From Christiangramia flava JLT2011 (GTDB taxonomy: Bacteria; Bacteroidota; Bacteroidia; Flavobacteriales; Flavobacteriaceae), in NCBI RefSeq assembly GCF_001951155.1, contig NZ_CP016359.1, positions 2,070,001-2,134,000 on the forward strand: DNA of 64,000 nucleotides, given 5' to 3'. The position numbers were made by a program, and so were the translations under genes. Below are positions 32,984 to 42,654 of the stretch, piece by piece; position 1 is the first letter of the stretch, and each line of letters begins with the position of its first letter. Under the pieces are notes generated by a model. It had not been told where the DNA came from. It saw nothing but the letters and a program-made list of their open reading frames with translations, and did not search any database.

Positions 32984-35446
32984 TCAAAGCTCTAACTGTA
33001 GCGTAAATTTTAAACTGAAGTTTTCTTTGAATGTGGGTAAGTGATAAGCGCCGTATCGATAGGCGGTGCTTATTCCGAAGCCGCTGAAGATCCTGTTTAG
33101 TTCCAGACCTGCTTCGGAAAAACCTTTTTCCATCGTTTTAAACGGGATATTGAGGTGTTCTTCAGGATTATCCATATTTCCAATGGCAAATCTTGAGATC
33201 AAAACCAGCTGCGGCTGGAACTTTTCTGTGATCAAAAATGGGCGTAGCTGATGTCTCACGTGGAGCATCGCCTGCCTGTCACTGAAGAATTCATTATAAT
33301 ACATCGTTTCAAAACTATTTCTTCCTGCTACCGAAAATCTACGGAAGATTTGCTCCCTGTTTGGGTTGTTTGGGTAGGAATGAAAAACGTGGGTGAGAGG
33401 CACCTCGCCAAAGGCCAAATTTCCTTCCAGGATAAATTCAGTTCTGGATCGATCCAGGTTTTTGATCTCGTGTTCGGCTTTCAATCCCAGCCTGGTAAAA
33501 TCAAAATCCCCGTTGAAAAGCCCCTTAAAGGAATGTTCAATTTGTCCTGTAAGCTGCGGAAAATTCCGTTCGATCATCTTGGTACTTTCCGGAGTGCTCA
33601 GGAATTTCGAGAAAGGACGCCAGATAAATGAAAAAGTAGCCATTCCCATTTCATAATCGCTCCATGCCTGCCCGTTTTCCTGGAATGCATAGTTCTTGAT
33701 CTGCCATATCTCCTGCCTGCCAAGCCGCAGCTCTGTACTGAGTTGGGGGATGATGTCATGCGTTACTGAAGCCCAGGTGTTGCGGTAGTTATAGAAGAAA
33801 TTGATATTGACAAACCTGGGTTCCAGGATAGCAAAGGTATTACTGCCCTTCAGGTAATCAAACGTTCCGGTTTCCTCAATATCCCTGGAATGGAAAAAAT
33901 TCAGGCTGGAATTGGTCCGTTTATTCAGGTAAATTTCGGTCCCGATGCCGTATTTCAGCACCTGGTCCTTGAAACCGTAAGTAGTGTAACCCTTAATATT
34001 GAATTTATCTGAAACCTGGTCATTGGTCTTTCCGCCAAGACCAAGCCTGATTCCTTCATAATTATTGAATTTAAAGATCTTGCTCAGGTCCAGATCCCAA
34101 AATCCAAATGGGTAATAACCGCTGGCAATGGCATTTTTGATCTCGATCTTGCGTTTCACCCCGTTAGCAGCCAGCAGGCTGTCAACTTTTCGCTGTGTTC
34201 CGGCATCTCTACGGCTAAATTCTTCCTGGCGGTTCGATTCCCAGAAATTTTCCGGCTGATCACTGGCTTCAGCATTGACCAGTATTTCAGCACCATGTGT
34301 TTGTGTGATCTCTTCGGAATTGAACTGAATATCATAATTCGTCGTGCTCGAATTCAGGTAAATGTCATTGGTGACGCTCTTCTGTTTGCTGAAAATGTCC
34401 AAAACTGACTTTTTCGGCTGGATCATTCCAACGGAAATCGTTCCGCCGAAAACCGCAATCTCCTTTCCGCCGCTTCCGGGCCTGATCGTGGTGGTCTGGC
34501 TCGAGGGAAACCAGATGTTTTCCTGCTGAAAATACTGGTAATTATGAACCACTTCCAGGCGTATGGCTCCCAGTAATTGCGCCTTGGCCTTCTGGATGGC
34601 CAGCGTTTCCGTGTCGAGATACAGAATTCCTTCCAGGCCGGCCACGACCTTTTCCCGGCGTGGTTTGAAGTAGATCATGTAGGCCGGTCGCTTCGTTTGG
34701 GTGGTGTCCAGTATTTTATAGGTGTAATTTCGCAATGCGTCGTTGGCCAGTGGCCCGGCATAATCGGTTTTATAAAGATTGTAAGAGTTTTGATACAGCG
34801 AAAACGGGTTGATATTAAGATTAAGCAGCTGGTAAACCGGGCGTTCAAAACCGGCCGTTTTGGTGCCGATCACTTCTTCCTGCTCACCGCCATGCTGACT
34901 ATATCGATGCGCGGACACTTTTTCAGAAAGATAGCCGCGACCTTCGTTGATAATGGTCCGGATATCCCTTGAGGTAGAATCGGCCGCCAGGCTGATCTGG
35001 CTATTTTCGTTATCGATAATAAATTTGGTGTACGAGCGAAACTGGAAATTTTCCAGCACCTTTTCGGGGTCATTCCGGTCTTTTGCCTCGATAGCTCGTT
35101 GGATAAGGTCTTCCGCAGGATTGGACTTATTGCCTATCATCACCTCCTGAAGCATTTCCTGGCTTGGTTGCAAACTGTATTGCACAAATTTTACTGCGGA
35201 ATAAACCGTGGTTCGGAAAGTCTTGAAGCCAATGTAGCTAACTTCAACTGAAGCGGAGTCGCCAAGGATCTCGAATTTGAAACTTCCGTCGATATTCGTA
35301 AGGATCTGGCGATTGCCGTTTACCTGAATTTCTGCATAAGGCAAAGCCTCACCATCCTGGCGCGAGACTACTTTCCCCCTGATGATCGCCTGTGCAAATA
35401 CCTGGACTCCGAAAAGCAGCAGCAGAATCGTTACAAAATGACGCAT
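32984..35446 (-). CDS. Outer-membrane protein with carboxypeptidase-like regulatory domain and DUF5686
   Basis: 820 residues. A signal peptide ends FAQA. A carboxypeptidase-D regulatory-like domain lies at about 20-100 (RGKVVSRQDGEALPYAEIQV). A large DUF5686 region with an outer-membrane beta-barrel then ends in FSLKFTLQLEL. The family is widespread in Bacteroidota and not characterised in detail that I know of. It follows frr by 108 bp, but a terminator-like hairpin between them suggests its own transcription. Confidence 0.82.
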   Translation of the reverse strand: MRHFVTILLLLFGVQVFAQAIIRGKVVSRQDGEALPYAEIQVNGNRQILTNIDGSFKFEILGDSASVEVSYIGFKTFRTTVYSAVKFVQYSLQPSQEMLQEVMIGNKSNPAEDLIQRAIEAKDRNDPEKVLENFQFRSYTKFIIDNENSQISLAADSTSRDIRTIINEGRGYLSEKVSAHRYSQHGGEQEEVIGTKTAGFERPVYQLLNLNINPFSLYQNSYNLYKTDYAGPLANDALRNYTYKILDTTQTKRPAYMIYFKPRREKVVAGLEGILYLDTETLAIQKAKAQLLGAIRLEVVHNYQYFQQENIWFPSSQTTTIRPGSGGKEIAVFGGTISVGMIQPKKSVLDIFSKQKSVTNDIYLNSSTTNYDIQFNSEEITQTHGAEILVNAEASDQPENFWESNRQEEFSRRDAGTQRKVDSLLAANGVKRKIEIKNAIASGYYPFGFWDLDLSKIFKFNNYEGIRLGLGGKTNDQVSDKFNIKGYTTYGFKDQVLKYGIGTEIYLNKRTNSSLNFFHSRDIEETGTFDYLKGSNTFAILEPRFVNINFFYNYRNTWASVTHDIIPQLSTELRLGRQEIWQIKNYAFQENGQAWSDYEMGMATFSFIWRPFSKFLSTPESTKMIERNFPQLTGQIEHSFKGLFNGDFDFTRLGLKAEHEIKNLDRSRTEFILEGNLAFGEVPLTHVFHSYPNNPNREQIFRRFSVAGRNSFETMYYNEFFSDRQAMLHVRHQLRPFLITEKFQPQLVLISRFAIGNMDNPEEHLNIPFKTMEKGFSEAGLELNRIFSGFGISTAYRYGAYHLPTFKENFSLKFTLQLEL

Positions 35447-35479
35447 AGGGGAGAAAGGATTAGGTTCAGGAAAATACGT

Positions 35480-35534
35480 TTAAAAATAGAAATGCCGGTA
35501 AAAATCTGAAATTTATTCAAATTCTTACCGGCAT
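35480..35534 (-). terminator. Terminator-like hairpin after frr
   Basis: ATGCCGGTAA (35492-35501) pairs perfectly with TTACCGGCAT (35525-35534) across a 23-nt AT-rich loop. On the minus strand it is followed by TTCTATTTTTA, 20 bp past the frr stop. Confidence 0.65.
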
Positions 35535-35554
35535 CAATAGTGACGTTTTCAATA

Positions 35555-36109
35555 TTAAACAGTCATGATCTCTTTTTCTTTCACGACCAGGATCTCATCA
35601 ATTCTGGCAATGAATTTATCAGTAAGTTCCTGAACTTCTCCTTCAGCATCTTTTAACTGATCTTCAGAAATCTCCTCCAGTTTTTTCAATTCCTGGTTCG
35701 CAGCCTTACGATCGTTACGCACACCAACCTTGGCATCTTCACCTTCAGCTTTGGTTTGTTTTACCAGCTGTTTCCGGCGCTCCTCGGTTAAAGGTGGAAC
35801 GTTGATGATCACGCTTTCACCGTTGTTCATAGGGTTGAAGCCGAGATTTGCCTGAAGAATGCCCTTTTCGATCTCTGGAATAAGACTTTTCTCAAAAGGC
35901 TGGATGGACAAGGTGCGGGCATCTGGAGTATTCACATTTGCCACCTGGTTCAAGGGAGTCTGAGAGCCGTAATATTCCACCATTACACTGCCCAGCATGC
36001 CTGGATTTGCTTTTCCTGCGCGAATGTTAGACAGTTGTTTTTTTAGGTGGGCGATGGCCTTTTCCATTCCCTCTTGAGCTTCTTCTAAGATTAATTCAAC
36101 TTCATCCAT
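35555..36109 (-). CDS. frr: Ribosome recycling factor
   Basis: 184 residues, the normal length for RRF. The three-helix bundle signature is clear: LSNIRAGKANPGMLGSVMVE at about residues 27-46, NVPPLTEERRKQLVKQTKAE and VGVRNDRKAANQELKK. It splits post-termination ribosomes together with EF-G. It lies 24 bp downstream of pyrH, the usual bacterial gene pair. Confidence 0.96.
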   Translation of the reverse strand: MDEVELILEEAQEGMEKAIAHLKKQLSNIRAGKANPGMLGSVMVEYYGSQTPLNQVANVNTPDARTLSIQPFEKSLIPEIEKGILQANLGFNPMNNGESVIINVPPLTEERRKQLVKQTKAEGEDAKVGVRNDRKAANQELKKLEEISEDQLKDAEGEVQELTDKFIARIDEILVVKEKEIMTV

Positions 36110-36133
36110 TTTATTGAAAATTTAGTTCGTTTA

Positions 36134-36841
36134 TTACAAATTTACCTTTGTTCCCACCGGCTCTCCGGTCACGACTTTTAACAGGTTCCCCGGTTTGTTC
36201 ATGTCGAAGACAATGATGGGCAGTTCGTTTTCCTGGCTCAGTGTGAAAGCAGTGGTATCCATAACCTTGAGTCCTTTTTTGATCACATCTTCAAACGTGA
36301 TGAAATCAAATTTGGTGGCTTCCTTATTCTTTTCAGGATCATCTGTATAGATCCCATCCACGCGGGTTCCTTTCAGAATAACATCGGCTTTGATCTCGAT
36401 CGCTCTAAGCACCGCTGCGGAATCTGTCGTGAAGTACGGGTTTCCGGTCCCGCCTCCAAAAATCACAACCCTGCCTTTTTCCAAATGGCGAATCGCTTTT
36501 CTCCTGATGAACGGTTCTGCCACTTCGTTAATTTTGATGGCTGACTGCAGCCTGGTTTGAATTTCGGCATCTTCCAGGGCGCTCTGTAAGGCCAGGCCGT
36601 TGATCACGGTGGCGAGCATTCCCATGTGGTCACCCTGAACGCGGTCCATCCCACGGCTGGCTCCGGCCACACCTCGAAAAATGTTTCCTCCGCCAATCAC
36701 GATCGCCAGCTCAATACCTTTATCAACTACCGTTTTGATCTCTTCTGCATATTCTGCCAGCCTTTGCGGGTCAATGCCATATTGGCGGTTTCCCATTAAA
36801 GCTTCTCCTGATAGTTTTAAAAGTATACGCTTGTACTGCAT
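36134..36841 (-). CDS. pyrH: UMP kinase
   Basis: 235 residues from ATG 36841 ([17 protein letters not shown]). An amino-acid-kinase fold with [33 protein letters not shown] and [15 protein letters not shown]. It phosphorylates UMP to UDP for pyrimidine nucleotide synthesis, and is usually allosterically controlled by UTP and GTP. The alternative start at 36868 would nearly coincide with the TATATTTG promoter element (36866-36873), which fixes the start at 36841. Confidence 0.95.
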   Translation of the reverse strand: MQYKRILLKLSGEALMGNRQYGIDPQRLAEYAEEIKTVVDKGIELAIVIGGGNIFRGVAGASRGMDRVQGDHMGMLATVINGLALQSALEDAEIQTRLQSAIKINEVAEPFIRRKAIRHLEKGRVVIFGGGTGNPYFTTDSAAVLRAIEIKADVILKGTRVDGIYTDDPEKNKEATKFDFITFEDVIKKGLKVMDTTAFTLSQENELPIIVFDMNKPGNLLKVVTGEPVGTKVNL

Positions 36842-36865
36842 GATTTGATTTTGATTTGACCGTTG

Positions 36866-36873
36866 CAAATATA
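36866..36873 (-). promoter_or_regulatory. -7 promoter element of pyrH-frr
   Basis: TATATTTG on the minus strand is a perfect TAnnTTTG, 24 bp before ATG 36841. It overlaps the alternative start at 36868 and excludes it. Confidence 0.6.
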
Positions 36874-37026
36874 GCTAATATCTGAATTTGTGAAATGAAA
36901 CGGCAGGATTTTGGAAAGGATTCCCAAACTCTAACGAATTTTAACGATCTGTCAGTTTTCTGAAGTGTTTCTAAATGGCGAGATTTTTGCTATTTTCATT
37001 CCACTATTTAATAAAGATTAGAAACC

Positions 37027-37722
37027 ATGATGGGATATTATATCATTGCCGGCCTCATTTTTTTAGTGAGTCTGTATGTGAGCAATAAATTGAAAAGCAA
37101 GTTCAAGCATTATTCAAAAGTTCACCTGCAAAATGGCATGAGCGGAAAAGAGATCGCTGAAAAGATGTTGCATGATAATGGGATTTACGATGTAAAAGTG
37201 ATTTCTGCTGCCGGGATGCTTACAGATCATTACAACCCCTCGAAGAAAACCGTGAATTTAAGTGAAGGCGTGTATAGTCAGCGTAACGCGGCTGCGGCTG
37301 CTGTTGCGGCTCACGAATGCGGTCACGCTGTTCAGCATGCCAAGGCATACAGCTGGTTACAAATGAGAAGTAAACTGGTGCCCGTGGTAAGTGTTGCCTC
37401 CAGGTTGTCACAATTTGCCATTTTCGGCGGAATTGTCCTGATGGCTATGGTTGGCGCAGGTATCGGGCAAACTATTTTACTGATAGGGATTATCATGTAT
37501 GCCATGGGAACGCTTTTCAGTTTTATAACGCTTCCTGTGGAATACGACGCAAGTAAACGTGCTTTGGTCTGGCTGGAAGATTCGAACATGCTTACGCGCT
37601 CAGAGCACGAGGCTGCCGAAGACTCTCTGAAATGGGCTGCCAGGACTTACGTTGTTGCCGCTATTGGTTCGCTGGCTACACTGCTGTATTTCCTCAGCAT
37701 TTTCATGGGAGGACGAGACTAA
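37027..37722 (+). CDS. Membrane zinc metallopeptidase (YugP-like, peptidase family Zn_peptidase_2)
   Basis: 231 residues. An N-terminal membrane helix (about 4-20) is followed by a soluble part with HYNPSKKTVNLSEGVYS. The zinc site is AAHECGHAVQHA (about residues 95-106). More helices (about 118-175) and EYDASKRALVWLE with the third ligand region follow. The YugP-like family is uncharacterised but consistently membrane-bound. It is monocistronic with a clear terminator 24 bp downstream. A -7-like TATTTTCA lies upstream. Confidence 0.87.
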   Translation: MMGYYIIAGLIFLVSLYVSNKLKSKFKHYSKVHLQNGMSGKEIAEKMLHDNGIYDVKVISAAGMLTDHYNPSKKTVNLSEGVYSQRNAAAAAVAAHECGHAVQHAKAYSWLQMRSKLVPVVSVASRLSQFAIFGGIVLMAMVGAGIGQTILLIGIIMYAMGTLFSFITLPVEYDASKRALVWLEDSNMLTRSEHEAAEDSLKWAARTYVVAAIGSLATLLYFLSIFMGGRD

Positions 37723-37745
37723 AAACTTCGGAATTTGGAATAGAG

Positions 37746-37777
37746 AAATCCGCCTTTTTACAGGCGGATTTTTTTTT
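37746..37777 (+). terminator. Intrinsic terminator of the YugP-like gene
   Basis: The stem AAATCCGCCT/AGGCGGATTT is followed by a run of T that reaches the convergent Lrp gene. Confidence 0.85.
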
Positions 37778-38246
37778 AGATCTTGATCTGGCGATTGATC
37801 TGCTGGTTAAGCGAAATAAAGGTTTCGGTTCTGGAAACTCCTTCGATCGCCTGGATATTTTTGTTCAGTACATTCATTAAATGCTCGTTGTCTCTACACA
37901 GGATCTTCAGGAAAATGGACCAGTTTCCGGTGGTGTAATGACATTCGATCACCTCCTGAATCTCCCGAAGCTGTTTGACCGCCTGCGGGTTGCTTACTGC
38001 CTTATCGAGGTAAACACCCACGAATGCCATGGTCTTATATCCTAACATACGGGCATCCAGCAGCATTTTATTGCCCTGTATCAATCCCGATTTCTCAAGC
38101 TTTCGAAGGCGCTGATGTACTGCCGCGCCCGTGATCCCGATGCTTTTCGCGATCTCTAAAATGGGCTTTTTGGCATCTTCCATCAGGTAGTTCAGTATCG
38201 TTTTATCGATACCGTCCAGTTTTACGGTTTCGTTTACAATTTTCAT
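37776..38246 (-). CDS. Lrp/AsnC family transcriptional regulator
   Basis: 156 residues. The N-terminal HTH (LDGIDKTILNYLMEDAKKPI, then GITGAAVHQRLRKLEKSGLI) and a C-terminal RAM/AsnC ligand domain (about 70-150; CHYTTGNWSIFLKILCRDNE) define the family. It forms oligomers that respond to amino acids. It lies 52 bp downstream of a saccharopine dehydrogenase-like gene on the same strand, so lysine or a related amino acid is a reasonable guess for the effector. Confidence 0.9.
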   Translation of the reverse strand: MKIVNETVKLDGIDKTILNYLMEDAKKPILEIAKSIGITGAAVHQRLRKLEKSGLIQGNKMLLDARMLGYKTMAFVGVYLDKAVSNPQAVKQLREIQEVIECHYTTGNWSIFLKILCRDNEHLMNVLNKNIQAIEGVSRTETFISLNQQINRQIKI

Positions 38247-38298
38247 AGAGGGGCATTTTTTGGTTGTTAAGCTAATTTACAAAAAATGCTTTTCAATT

Positions 38299-39672
38299 TT
38301 AATTGCCTACTTCGCCAAATGGGTTATATCCTAAGTATTCGGTTTCTTTTTCTTGAAATTTGATATCAAAAGCTTCCAGTTTTTCCAGGATGGGATTATA
38401 AACTTCTTTCCGAATAGGCAACTGAACTCCCGGAGTTTCAATTTCCCCGTTCAGGATCATGATCGCGGCCATGGCTACCGGTAGTCCTACAGTTTTGGCC
38501 ATCGCGGTTTCGGTCATGTTTTCCCCAATGGCAACCATCGTTGAATCGATCTGTTTCTTTTCCCCGTTGAGTTCGTAGCCAAATTTGTGATACATCACGA
38601 TCATATCTTTGTCATCTTGAGAAAGTGTCCACTTGTCCATTAAAATCTTCTGAAGAGCTTGCGCCGGAGTCGCCTCTTTAATACCAATCTTTTTCTCCGG
38701 GTTGAACAGGTCCAGTTCAATAAGCTTGTCCCACATGATATCGTCCTGGTCGATCTTCAGGTTATGGCGAACCTTTAGTTCAACCGAATCTTTAGGTGAG
38801 TAGGGAAGGAAGCTGTTCACAAAATCCCGGTAGCTCATGTCTTCGGTATTTTTCATCACGAAACTATCATCAGTCATTCCTAGTTGAACGAACATATTCC
38901 AGGCCCGGCTGAAACCTACTTTTCGCATGGTTCCGCGGTAGAGGGTCAGGACATCATCCAGCCCGTAGATACTTTGATATTTTAAGGAATTTCGGTTGGC
39001 GTACACCTCAAATTTTCCATGACCTTCAATTTCCAGGAATTCGGTTCTTCGGAAGAGTCGGTGATACGGAATGTATTTATATTTTCCTTCTTGGATGAAT
39101 TCGGCTACACCGCCCTGGCCGGCGACCACCACATTCCGCGGATTCCAGGTAAATTTGTAATTCCATAGATTGTTGTCGCTTTCCGGAGCAACAAGTCCGC
39201 CGGTAAAAGATTCAAAAAGCAGCATTTTTCCGCCGTGATCCCGGATTTTATCGATCACTTTCATGGCACTCATGTGGTCGATGCCGGGATCTACGCCGAT
39301 CTCGTTCATAAACACAAGGCCTTTTTGCTTCACGGCTTCATCCAGGGCTTTCATCTCCTCGCTGATGTAGGAAGCGGTGACCATGTTTTTTCCAAATTTC
39401 AGGCAATCACGCGCCACCTCGATATGAAACCTTGCCGGGAGCATCGAGATAACAATATCAGCTCTTTGGATGGCCGGTTCCCGACTTTCAGCCTTAAAAA
39501 CATCCAGTTCAAAAGCCTCACAATTTGGGTGACCCTTGCAAGCTTTCTGAGCCGCTGAATGATCTAGGTCGCCAATGCGCAGGCTTAAATTTTCTTTTTC
39601 TGATTGGTCGAGCAGGTAATTTATAAGAACGGAAGTAGATTTTCCCGCTCCTACGATTAAAATTTCTCGCAT
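38299..39672 (-). CDS. Saccharopine dehydrogenase family protein
   Basis: 457 residues. The N-terminal Rossmann site IVGAGKSTSVLINYLLDQ (residues 5-22) and the C-terminal saccharopine dehydrogenase domain (EIGVDPGIDHMSAMKVIDKI, about 125-144, then KYIPYHRLFRR) match the saccharopine reductase / lysine-ketoglutarate reductase family. It probably acts in the saccharopine route of lysine degradation. The bifunctional eukaryotic fusion is absent; only this half is here. The Lrp gene downstream may control it. Confidence 0.85.
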   Translation of the reverse strand: MREILIVGAGKSTSVLINYLLDQSEKENLSLRIGDLDHSAAQKACKGHPNCEAFELDVFKAESREPAIQRADIVISMLPARFHIEVARDCLKFGKNMVTASYISEEMKALDEAVKQKGLVFMNEIGVDPGIDHMSAMKVIDKIRDHGGKMLLFESFTGGLVAPESDNNLWNYKFTWNPRNVVVAGQGGVAEFIQEGKYKYIPYHRLFRRTEFLEIEGHGKFEVYANRNSLKYQSIYGLDDVLTLYRGTMRKVGFSRAWNMFVQLGMTDDSFVMKNTEDMSYRDFVNSFLPYSPKDSVELKVRHNLKIDQDDIMWDKLIELDLFNPEKKIGIKEATPAQALQKILMDKWTLSQDDKDMIVMYHKFGYELNGEKKQIDSTMVAIGENMTETAMAKTVGLPVAMAAIMILNGEIETPGVQLPIRKEVYNPILEKLEAFDIKFQEKETEYLGYNPFGEVGN

Positions 39673-39681
39673 AAAATAAGT

Positions 39682-39689
39682 TAGTTTTG
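39682..39689 (+). promoter_or_regulatory. -7 promoter element of the DUF423 gene
   Basis: TAGTTTTG, a perfect TAnnTTTG, lies 52 bp before ATG 39742 in the gap shared with the divergent saccharopine dehydrogenase gene. Confidence 0.45.
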
Positions 39690-39741
39690 TGTAGTGTATG
39701 AACGAATGTATTAAAACTTCTGATCAATAAAAATTAAAAGA

Positions 39742-40131
39742 ATGAACAGGAAATTCTTGATAACCGGAGCTATTTTAGGTCTTTTTGCGATCATTTTTGG
39801 AGCATTTGCGGCCCACGGGCTAAAAAACCTGGTAGATGTCCAGGCGGTGGAAAGCTTTGAAACCGGCGTACGTTTCCAGATGTATCATGCTTTTTTATTT
39901 CTGCTCATGGGCTTCCTGGATCCCCGAAAGTTGAACCTTCAAACCACTTATATATTATTGCTTAGCGGTACGATCCTATTTTCAGGATCAATTTATTTGC
40001 TGGCAACCAATACACTGACGCCTTTTTTTGATTTCACAACAATCGCACTTTTAACACCTCTTGGTGGCACCTTATTAATAGTGGGATGGGCGATGATTTT
40101 ATACCGTTTCATTAAAATGAAAGCGAAATAA
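39742..40131 (+). CDS. DUF423 family membrane protein (YgdD-like)
   Basis: 129 residues with four membrane helices. The N-terminal block FLITGAILGLFAIIFGAFAA followed by HGL, and VRFQMYHAFLFLLMG (about residues 42-56), are typical of DUF423. Function unknown; a small inner-membrane protein. It lies just upstream of pckA but pckA has its own promoter element. Confidence 0.88.
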   Translation: MNRKFLITGAILGLFAIIFGAFAAHGLKNLVDVQAVESFETGVRFQMYHAFLFLLMGFLDPRKLNLQTTYILLLSGTILFSGSIYLLATNTLTPFFDFTTIALLTPLGGTLLIVGWAMILYRFIKMKAK

Positions 40132-40168
40132 TTTAACCTCCTTTAACTTTTTATCGAGGGAAGATTCC

Positions 40169-40176
40169 TAAATTTG
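40169..40176 (+). promoter_or_regulatory. -7 promoter element of pckA
   Basis: TAAATTTG, a perfect TAnnTTTG, lies 32 bp before ATG 40209. Confidence 0.6.
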
Positions 40177-40208
40177 TACGCCTAAACACACAATGAACAG
40201 TAATTTTT

Positions 40209-41807
40209 ATGGTTGAAAACAGCCCAATTACGAAAACGATTTCGTTAGAGACTTATGGAATTCGCAATGCGAGAGTACATTATCAACTTACAGCCGAGGA
40301 ACTTCACGAGGAAACCATTCGGTTGGGACAGGGAAAAGAAACGAATTTTGGTGCGCTGGCAATTAACACCGGGAAATTTACCGGTAGATCGCCTAAAGAC
40401 CGCTTCATTGTAAAAGATGAAGTTACCAAAGACCGTGTTTGGTGGGGAGATATCAATATCCCGTTTGATCCAGACAAGTTTGATAAGTTATATGACAAGG
40501 TTACGCAATACCTGAGTAAGAAGGAAGTTTATGCCCGTGACGCCTATGCGTGTGCCGAAAAAGGTTACCGGTTGAACATCAGGGTGATCAATGAATTTCC
40601 CTGGTCTAATATGTTTGCTTTTAATATGTTTCTTCGGCCTTCGGAAGAGCAGCTGGAAAATTTCAAAGAAGACTGGCTGATTGTGAATGCCCCTGGATTT
40701 CTGGCAAATCCTGAAACCGATGGTACCCGCCAGGAGAACTTTGCAATTTTGAACTTCAGTAAAAAGATTGCACTTATTGGTGGCACCGGTTATACCGGCG
40801 AGATCAAAAAAGGTATTTTTTCCGCTTTGAATTTTATCCTTCCGGTCTATAAGAACACCCTGCCGATGCATTGTTCCGCAAATGTTGGAAAAGACGGGAA
40901 TACCGCTATTTTCTTCGGATTATCGGGCACTGGAAAAACCACGCTTTCAGCAGATCCGAATCGGAAACTGATCGGCGATGATGAGCATGGCTGGACAGAA
41001 GATAACGTGATCTTTAATTTTGAAGGTGGCTGTTACGCGAAAGTCATCAACCTTTCCGAAGAAAATGAACCCGATATCTATCACGCGATCAAACCGGGCG
41101 CGATCCTGGAGAATGTGGTCGTAGATGAAGACGGGAATGTAGATTTTGCCAATACCTCTATCACGCAGAATACCCGCGTAAGTTACCCTATTGATCATAT
41201 TGAGAATATCCAGGAGCCTTCTTCCGGGAAAAACCCCAAGAACATATTTTTCTTAACGGCTGATGCTTTTGGTGTGCTGCCGCCCATCAGTAAACTTACT
41301 CCGGGCCAGGCTGCCTACCATTTTATAAGTGGCTACACGGCAAAAGTAGCGGGAACCGAAGCAGGTATCGATGAGCCGGTTCCTAGTTTTTCTGCCTGTT
41401 TTGGAGCACCGTTCATGCCACTTCATCCTACGGAATATGCGGAAATGCTCAGTGCAAAAATGACCGCCGCCGACGTAAATGTTTGGCTGGTAAACACCGG
41501 GTGGACGGGAGGCCCTTACGGAACCGGTACGCGTATGAAACTGAAGTACACCCGTGCCATGATCAGCGCGGCACTGGATGGCAAGCTGGAATATGCCGAA
41601 TTTGAAAAGCATGAGATCTTTGGTTTGCTGATGCCCACGAGCTGTGAAGGTGTTCCGGCTGAAGTGCTGAACCCTGGAAACACCTGGGGCAACAAAGAAG
41701 CATATGACCAGAAAGCCCGTCAATTATCGGGGTATTTCAAAGAGAATTTTAAAAAATTTGAGCGCTTTGCAAATGAAGAGATCCTTCAGGGCGCACCTAT
41801 AGATTAA
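40209..41807 (+). CDS. pckA: Phosphoenolpyruvate carboxykinase (ATP)
   Basis: 532 residues, the normal length for the ATP-dependent type. The kinase P-loop is GLSGTGKTTLSADP (about residues 238-251), with IGDDEHGWTEDNVIFNFEGG after it and the substrate site TGRSPKDRFIVKD (about 59-71). It converts oxaloacetate and ATP to PEP and CO2 in gluconeogenesis. The gene is flanked by its own promoter element and a good terminator, so it is monocistronic. Confidence 0.96.
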   Translation: MVENSPITKTISLETYGIRNARVHYQLTAEELHEETIRLGQGKETNFGALAINTGKFTGRSPKDRFIVKDEVTKDRVWWGDINIPFDPDKFDKLYDKVTQYLSKKEVYARDAYACAEKGYRLNIRVINEFPWSNMFAFNMFLRPSEEQLENFKEDWLIVNAPGFLANPETDGTRQENFAILNFSKKIALIGGTGYTGEIKKGIFSALNFILPVYKNTLPMHCSANVGKDGNTAIFFGLSGTGKTTLSADPNRKLIGDDEHGWTEDNVIFNFEGGCYAKVINLSEENEPDIYHAIKPGAILENVVVDEDGNVDFANTSITQNTRVSYPIDHIENIQEPSSGKNPKNIFFLTADAFGVLPPISKLTPGQAAYHFISGYTAKVAGTEAGIDEPVPSFSACFGAPFMPLHPTEYAEMLSAKMTAADVNVWLVNTGWTGGPYGTGTRMKLKYTRAMISAALDGKLEYAEFEKHEIFGLLMPTSCEGVPAEVLNPGNTWGNKEAYDQKARQLSGYFKENFKKFERFANEEILQGAPID

Positions 41808-41833
41808 GTTTTAAATTGTTAGATGTTGAATAA

Positions 41834-41866
41834 AAAATCCGGTCTCGAATGAGCCGGATTTTTTTA
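41834..41866 (+). terminator. Intrinsic terminator of pckA
   Basis: The stem AAATCCGG/CCGGATTT with an 11-nt loop is followed by a T run, 27 bp after the stop codon. Confidence 0.8.
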
Positions 41867-41886
41867 TGTTCTGAAGTCAGCTACAG

Positions 41887-42633
41887 CTATTTTTTGTTTA
41901 CCTCGCTGATGTATTTACTGATCGCCATGGTCATACTGGGTGTTTCGGGTGTTGGCGCCTTGATATTTACGGTAAGCCCGTGTTCCTTGGCGGCCTTGAT
42001 GGTAGTATTGCCAAAAACGGCAATTCGGGTATTGTTTTGTTTGAAATCTGGGAAATTCTCAAAAAGTGATTTGATCCCGCTAGGGCTAAAGAATACCAGG
42101 ATGTCGTAAGTCACATCTTTCAGGTGGGAAAGGTCGCTTACCACGGTTCGGTAAAAAACCGCTTTTTTCCATTCTACTCCCAGTTTGTTCAGGGTGCGTG
42201 GAACCTCAGGTTTCAGCATATCTGAAGAAGGCAGTAAAAATTTCTCGTTCTTGTATTTCTTGATCAGCGGAGCCAGATCTGCAAATGTTCTCTTCCCTAC
42301 ATAAATCTTTCTCTTGCGATACACCACATATTTCTGAAGATAGTAAGCTACCGCTTCGCTCAGGCAGAAATATTTCAGGGTGTCGGGCACTTTGTAACGC
42401 ATCTCTTCAGCAATTCTGAAAAAATGGTCAACGGCATTACGGCTGGTAAGAATGATCGCCGTATGATTGGTAAGATCAACTTTTTGCTGTCTTACTTCTT
42501 TTGAAGGAACACCTTCAACATGAATAAAAGGGATGAAATCAATTTTAACTTTCTGTTTTTCCTCGAGCTCGAAATAAGGAGAATTTTCTACCTTAGGTTC
42601 AGGCTGAGAAACCAAAATTGTTTTCACTTTCAT
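41887..42633 (-). CDS. hemD: Uroporphyrinogen-III synthase
   Basis: 248 residues with the two-lobed HemD fold: N-terminal KTILVSQPEPKVENSPYFEL, AIILTSRNAVDHFFRIAEEM (about residues 58-77) and YDILVFFSPSGIKSLFENF (about 178-196). It closes hydroxymethylbilane to uroporphyrinogen III in heme synthesis. HemD sequences vary greatly, so the assignment rests on the overall pattern. It lies 21 bp downstream of the DUF4271 gene, a pairing I recall from other flavobacteria. Confidence 0.82.
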   Translation of the reverse strand: MKVKTILVSQPEPKVENSPYFELEEKQKVKIDFIPFIHVEGVPSKEVRQQKVDLTNHTAIILTSRNAVDHFFRIAEEMRYKVPDTLKYFCLSEAVAYYLQKYVVYRKRKIYVGKRTFADLAPLIKKYKNEKFLLPSSDMLKPEVPRTLNKLGVEWKKAVFYRTVVSDLSHLKDVTYDILVFFSPSGIKSLFENFPDFKQNNTRIAVFGNTTIKAAKEHGLTVNIKAPTPETPSMTMAISKYISEVNKK

Positions 42634-42654
42634 ATAATTATTTTTAATAAATCC

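Noticed and set aside
40488..40871. 127-residue ORF antisense to pckA, and a second one at 41253-41723
   Set aside because: Shadows of a highly conserved gene with strong codon bias; no start signals or family features.
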